This document shows positions 15,020-17,803 of a stretch of 17,803 nucleotides of DNA, in pieces. Numbering within the stretch: the stretch's first letter is position 1; each line of letters opens with the position of its first letter. The stretch comes from an uncultured Clostridium sp. (lineage in GTDB: Bacteria > Bacillota > Clostridia > Clostridiales > Clostridiaceae). Made by a program: the position numbers and the translations under genes. Below the pieces are notes generated by a model. It worked only from the letters and a program-made list of their open reading frames with translations, ran no database searches and was not told the origin of the DNA. The DNA lies in the NCBI GenBank assembly GCA_900543325.1, contig UQQU01000066.1, positions 1-17,803 on the forward strand. The letters run 5' to 3'.

Positions 15020-15292
15020 ATGAGTGAAGATATAAAAGATGTTCAAAATGAAGAAACTCAAATAATGACTTTCTTAGATGAAAATGGAAACAAGGTTCAA
15101 TTTGAAGCTATTGCTAGAATTTATTTAGAAGATAAGGAATATTTATTATTAGCACCTGTAGAAGATAAGGAAAGCGAAGATATTTATGTATTTAGAATAG
15201 ATGAAGTAGATGGCAAGCAAGAATTAAACCTTGTAGAAGATGATAAAGAGTTTATAGCAGTAAAGAAAGAGTATAATAAGTTATTATATTAA
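15020..15292 (+). CDS. DUF1292 family protein
   Basis: A 90-aa, strongly acidic cytoplasmic protein of the DUF1292 (UPF0473, YrzB-like) family. The core is a predicted beta fold with ITFLDENGN-like (here IMTFLDENGN), EYLLLAPVE and IYVFRIDE strands. The family has no established function; in many Firmicutes it sits near the alaS-yrrK region, which is not the case here. The start follows a GAAGGAG site, and a similar acidic gene follows 17 bp downstream. Confidence 0.88.
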   Translation: MSEDIKDVQNEETQIMTFLDENGNKVQFEAIARIYLEDKEYLLLAPVEDKESEDIYVFRIDEVDGKQELNLVEDDKEFIAVKKEYNKLLY

Positions 15293-15309
15293 TTATAAGG
15301 AGAAAAAAA

Positions 15310-15711
15310 GTGCAAGAATCACAAATTATAAAAATATTAAATGAAAATGACTTATCAGATGTAGAAGTTTTAAAAAGTGATGATGAGTTTGCTTTAATAA
15401 ACTTTTATTTTGATTTTGACAAAGATGTACTAGATGCAGCAAAGGCTTATGCTAATGAAGAAAGTGATTTAGAAGAGTATAGTAAAGAATGGTATAATGA
15501 ATATTACTTCCCGTATCTATATGATTTTGCTAATGATGAAGTATTAGAGATCATAGAAGAAATAATAGAAGAATTAGGTATTGAAGGCGAAATGATGGCT
15601 ATTCAGATGACTGAAAAAACTAGCGATTATGTGCAGTTTATGGCTTTATTTACAGAAGAAGATAGTAATATATCAATAGAAGAGATAGTAAAGGATTACA
15701 TGTCTAAATAA
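15310..15711 (+). CDS. acidic hypothetical protein, 133 aa
   Basis: Starts at GTG 15310, seven bases after AAGGAG; no ATG lies nearby in frame. The product is very acidic and rich in Glu, Asp and aromatics (for example EWYNEYYFPYLYDF at about 61-74). No signal peptide or membrane segment is seen. It looks like a clostridial cytoplasmic protein of unknown function and I recognise no domain. It follows the DUF1292 gene by 17 bp, so both are probably translated from one mRNA. I see no clear terminator before the 6S RNA promoter at 15738, so readthrough into that gene is possible. Confidence 0.75.
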   Translation: MQESQIIKILNENDLSDVEVLKSDDEFALINFYFDFDKDVLDAAKAYANEESDLEEYSKEWYNEYYFPYLYDFANDEVLEIIEEIIEELGIEGEMMAIQMTEKTSDYVQFMALFTEEDSNISIEEIVKDYMSK

Positions 15712-15737
15712 AATTTCTAAAAAGGAATAGATTACTA

Positions 15738-15765
15738 TTGAACTTTTGATATAATTTGATATAAT
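15738..15765 (+). promoter_or_regulatory. promoter of 6S RNA
   Basis: TTGAAC at 15738-15743, a 16-bp spacer and a perfect TATAAT at 15760-15765. A second TATAAT a little upstream may be a decoy. Transcription would start near 15772. Confidence 0.7.
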
Positions 15766-15771
15766 AAAAGC

Positions 15772-15950
15772 ATGAAATCCTGAGATGTGCGTTTAGCTTA
15801 TGATGTTCAACCTACATTATATTTACGGGATTTGCAACAGAGTTGTGGATGTCGGGCTTCATAAGATCAGAAGATGGCAGAAGCAAGTTGAGCAGAACCC
15901 ACCTGCGAGCTGCAGGTGTGAATATTTAAGCGACCGGCATGTTGGGAATA
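15772..15950 (+). ncRNA. ssrS: 6S RNA (SsrS), ends approximate
   Basis: 6S RNA mimics an open promoter, binds the sigma-A RNA polymerase holoenzyme and lowers transcription in stationary phase. The 5' end CCTGAGATGTGCG (15779-15791) closely resembles the CTGAGATGTTCG of E. coli 6S. It pairs with the 3' end GGCATGTTGGG (15937-15947) through C-G, U-G and A-U pairs with one mismatch, giving the closing stem. Inside are the apical stem around CAACAGAGTTGTG, a GCTTC/GAAGC hairpin and an ACCTGC/GCAGGT hairpin (15901-15916). The region is clearly richer in G and C than its surroundings and has its own promoter and terminator. Overlapping open frames are not coding. The exact ends are estimates. Confidence 0.85.
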
Positions 15951-15960
15951 AATTAGAATT

Positions 15961-15989
15961 AAACACCTCAAATTTTGAGGTGTTTTTTT
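15961..15989. terminator. bidirectional terminator between 6S RNA and the 69-aa gene
   Basis: AAACACCTCAAA (15961-15972) pairs with TTTGAGGTGTTT (15974-15985); the innermost pairs must open to form the loop. A T run follows on the plus strand. On the minus strand it lies just past the stop codon at 15994 and is followed by TTTAATT. Confidence 0.85.
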
Positions 15990-15993
15990 CATG

Positions 15994-16203
15994 TTATGCA
16001 GCTTTTGATTTAGATGCAGAATATTTATTTGAATGTTTTCTTTTATATTTTTTATAAATAATATGTTGATATCGCCATACATGCTCGTCCAAACTTTGAG
16101 ATATGTATATAACGAATTTATTTCGAGGAGATAGAAATTTCAAAAGTAAATTTAAAGTTATCTTTTGTAGAATAATTTTGTTTTTAAGACTTTTTTTATT
16201 CAT
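15994..16203 (-). CDS. small basic hypothetical protein, 69 aa
   Basis: Starts at ATG 16201-16203, seven bases or so after AAGGAGGTG, one of the best ribosome sites in the window. The product starts MNKKSLKNKIILQKITLNLL and has a central aromatic part (SLDEHVWRYQHIIYKKY). It ends in a Lys/Ser-rich basic tail and is strongly positively charged. It has no membrane helix long enough to be convincing, although residues 15-25 are hydrophobic. No family is recognised; nucleic-acid binding is only suggested by the charge. Longer upstream in-frame starts lack a ribosome site. It has its own promoter and shares a terminator with the convergent 6S RNA. Confidence 0.65.
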   Translation of the reverse strand: MNKKSLKNKIILQKITLNLLLKFLSPRNKFVIYISQSLDEHVWRYQHIIYKKYKRKHSNKYSASKSKAA

Positions 16204-16243
16204 AAAGCACCTCCTTGTGTTATCAATTAACATTATATGGATT

Positions 16244-16249
16244 ATTATA
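16244..16249 (-). promoter_or_regulatory. extended -10 promoter of the 69-aa gene
   Basis: TATAAT on the minus strand, preceded by TG one base upstream (TATGTTATAAT), about 40 bp before the ATG. The -35 is poor, as is common for extended -10 promoters. Confidence 0.6.
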
Positions 16250-16629
16250 ACATAATTGGAAGAAAAGTAAAATAATATAATTTTACAAAAAAATACAAAA
16301 CTTTCGTTGAACAAACATAAGTATCTTTAAAATGAAATTTGTTAATAATATATGATAGAGTGATGTTAGAGAAAAAGTATGGATTTTGCCGAAAATATCA
16401 AAAAGATGAAATAAAAAATATTTAAAGTTGATATTAAAAAGAAATAAATGTAAAATAAAAATAAGCAAGGTTAAAAATTAAAGTTTATTTAATCAAGCTT
16501 AACTTAGACTTCAAATTTTTACTTATACTTTTTAAATAGAATATTCATTTAATAAAATATAATTATTTAGTACTTTGGAAAGTTGAAGTTTAACATTTAA
16601 AATATTTACATAAGGAAAGGAAGTAAAAA
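16250..16629. other. non-coding AT-rich interval
   Basis: About 380 bp without a supported gene. It includes an imperfect hairpin, AAGCAAGGTTAAA with TTTAATCAAGCTT (about 16464-16500), whose left part repeats the left arm of the luxS terminator. It also includes a 20-codon open frame (16363-16425) with no good ribosome site. A TATAAT at 16558-16563 may belong to the DUF896-hprK operon but lacks a good -35. Confidence 0.5.
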
Positions 16630-16824
16630 ATGGATTATACAAAAGCAAAAATAGAAGATGTAGTTATTAGAATAAATGAATTATATAAGAAGAGTAAAGA
16701 AGAAGGCTTAACGGAACAAGAAAAAGAAGAGCAACAAATTCTAAGAAGAAGATATATAGATAGTTATAAGGCGAATCTTAGAGCGCAATTACAGGGTATT
16801 GAGCCTAAGAATAAAAAAAAGTAG
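16630..16824 (+). CDS. DUF896 / UPF0291 family protein
   Basis: A 64-aa helical-hairpin protein of the DUF896 (YnzC-like) family. It is recognisable from IEDVVIRINELYKKSKEEGL, then EQEKEEQQILRRRYIDSYKAN, and an LRAQLQGIEP end. The family is small, cytoplasmic and of unknown function, though members have been linked to stress or SOS-adjacent genes in Bacillus. An AAAGGAAG site precedes the ATG. It ends 13 bp before hprK, whose ribosome site starts right after its stop codon, so the two are cotranscribed. Confidence 0.9.
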   Translation: MDYTKAKIEDVVIRINELYKKSKEEGLTEQEKEEQQILRRRYIDSYKANLRAQLQGIEPKNKKK

Positions 16825-16837
16825 AAGGTGATTAATA

Positions 16838-17752
16838 TTGTCAGTTACTGTAGAAAAGTTAATATCAGATTTTGAATTAGAAGTTTTAGTTGAGGGCGAA
16901 AAGAATGTAAAGATATCTGTTAACGATATAAATAGACCTGGATTACAGTTAGCTGGTTTTTATAATTATTTTGCACCTGAAAGAATCCAAGTTATAGGAA
17001 AAGCTGAATGGAGCTTTTTAGATGACATGGGAATAGAGTTAATGAGAAAAAGGATTAATAAGTATTTTAGTTTTGATTCTAAATGTATAATTATTACTAG
17101 AGGATTAGAACCACATAGTGAATTCCTAAAGGCAGCTAAAAAATCAAAGTCATGGTTGTTAAGAACTAATATGGTTACAACAAAGTTCATAAGTAAGCTT
17201 ACTATGTATTTAGCAGGAAAGCTTGCACCAGAAACTAGATTACATGGTGTTTTAGTGGATGTATATGGTATAGGTATACTTATAACTGGAGAAAGTGGAA
17301 TAGGAAAAAGTGAAACTGCATTGGAACTTATAAAAAGAGGACATAGATTAGTATCTGATGATGCAGTTGATATTAAAGAAATAGATGGTAGTTTAATAGG
17401 TACATCACCTAGAATAACCATTGGAATGTTAGAAGTTAGAGGTATAGGTATTATTGATATATCTTCATTATATGGATTGAGTTCTATCTTACCATCAAAA
17501 GACATAAATTTATTAATGCATTTTGAACATTGGAAAGATGATGGAGATTATGATAGATTAGGGATTGATAAAGAAACACAAGATATACTTGGCGTAAAGG
17601 TTAGAAGATTAAGAGTGCCTGTTAGACCAGGAAGAAACATTGCAGTTATAATTGAAGCTGCAGCAGGTAATTATAGACATTCATTAATGTCTGATGTTAC
17701 ACCGGTAGATATTATAGAACAAAGAATGTGTGAAATTGGTGAGGAAGAATGA
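16838..17752 (+). CDS. hprK: HPr kinase/phosphorylase (HprK)
   Basis: A 304-aa bifunctional enzyme that phosphorylates and dephosphorylates Ser46 of HPr, the main switch of carbon catabolite repression through CcpA in Firmicutes. The C-terminal catalytic domain has the P-loop GESGIGKS (151-158), the preceding His136 in LHGVLVD, Asp174-Asp175 in LVSDDAVDI and the HPrK signature around EVRGIGIIDI. The ADETRL-like loop and the VPVRPGRN motif near the end are also present. The N-terminal domain (about 1-130) is the MurF-like domain of the family. The start is a TTG at 16838, nine bases after GAAGGTGAT. No other start in frame is as well placed. It follows the DUF896 gene by 13 bp. Confidence 0.96.
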   Translation: MSVTVEKLISDFELEVLVEGEKNVKISVNDINRPGLQLAGFYNYFAPERIQVIGKAEWSFLDDMGIELMRKRINKYFSFDSKCIIITRGLEPHSEFLKAAKKSKSWLLRTNMVTTKFISKLTMYLAGKLAPETRLHGVLVDVYGIGILITGESGIGKSETALELIKRGHRLVSDDAVDIKEIDGSLIGTSPRITIGMLEVRGIGIIDISSLYGLSSILPSKDINLLMHFEHWKDDGDYDRLGIDKETQDILGVKVRRLRVPVRPGRNIAVIIEAAAGNYRHSLMSDVTPVDIIEQRMCEIGEEE

Positions 17753-17771
17753 TAGTGTAAAGTTTCGTATG

Positions 17772-17796
17772 AAAAAATAGCCTATGGCTAATTTTT
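17772..17796 (+). terminator. probable terminator after hprK
   Basis: TAGCC (17778-17782) pairs with GGCTA (17786-17790) around TAT. The stem extends through A/T pairs after one mismatch and ends in a T run. The stem is short, so confidence is moderate. The last bases of the window hold no gene. Confidence 0.55.
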
Positions 17797-17803
17797 AATA
17801 AAA

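Noticed and set aside
15800..16082. Open frames on both strands over 15800-16082
   Set aside because: They overlap 6S RNA and its terminator, lack ribosome sites, and the plus-strand frame runs through the hairpin.
16363..16425. 20-codon open frame starting MLEKKYGFCRK
   Set aside because: Only a weak ribosome-like GAG upstream, no family resemblance, and a length expected by chance.
16966..17505. 179-codon minus-strand open frame inside hprK
   Set aside because: It lies opposite conserved HprK motifs and has no initiation signals.

Overview
The window is very AT-rich. Gene families, codon use, strong AGGAGG-type ribosome sites and the use of TTG and GTG starts all point to a low-GC Firmicute, most likely Clostridium sensu stricto (cluster I). 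I cannot name the species. It reads as ordinary chromosome with one accessory-looking signalling locus. I found no transposase, phage gene, tRNA, rRNA or CRISPR array.

Layout. (1) 74-1432: metF and luxS, a short one-carbon / activated-methyl-cycle operon that also makes the AI-2 precursor, closed by a terminator. (2) 1663-6158: a peptide quorum-sensing (agr-type) locus. It has a LytTR response regulator overlapping an AgrC-like histidine kinase, then agrB and agrD on the opposite strand, then a second AgrC-like kinase divergent from agrB with no regulator of its own, then a small unknown gene. The agrD gene (46 aa) overlaps the end of agrB. Its predicted autoinducer core carries Ser where the family normally has the ring-forming Cys. 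(3) 6345-7999: an ACT-domain protein and its usual partner, a UPF0210/DUF711 protein. (4) 8266-10557: a HelD-type, UvrD-like motor ATPase. (5) 10778-11758: a CaCA-family cation/calcium exchanger. (6) 11988-13667: a large membrane-anchored extracytoplasmic protein of unknown function. (7) 13693-14319 (minus): a Nudix hydrolase resembling CoA pyrophosphatase. (8) 14456-15711: a SprT-like putative metalloprotein, a DUF1292 protein and an acidic unknown protein. (9) 15772-15989: a 6S RNA (ssrS) with its promoter and terminator, facing a small basic 69-aa protein on the minus strand. (10) 16630-17752: a DUF896 protein and hprK (HPr kinase/phosphorylase).

How the parts work together. AgrB should process AgrD into a secreted cyclic peptide. 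One or both AgrC-like kinases should sense it and phosphorylate the single LytTR regulator. Because luxS lies just upstream, two different extracellular-signal pathways sit within about 5 kb. The remaining genes are mostly housekeeping or global regulation: 6S RNA and HelD act on RNA polymerase, and HprK acts in carbon catabolite control. Nearly every transcription unit ends in a clear hairpin terminator, and several of these serve both strands.
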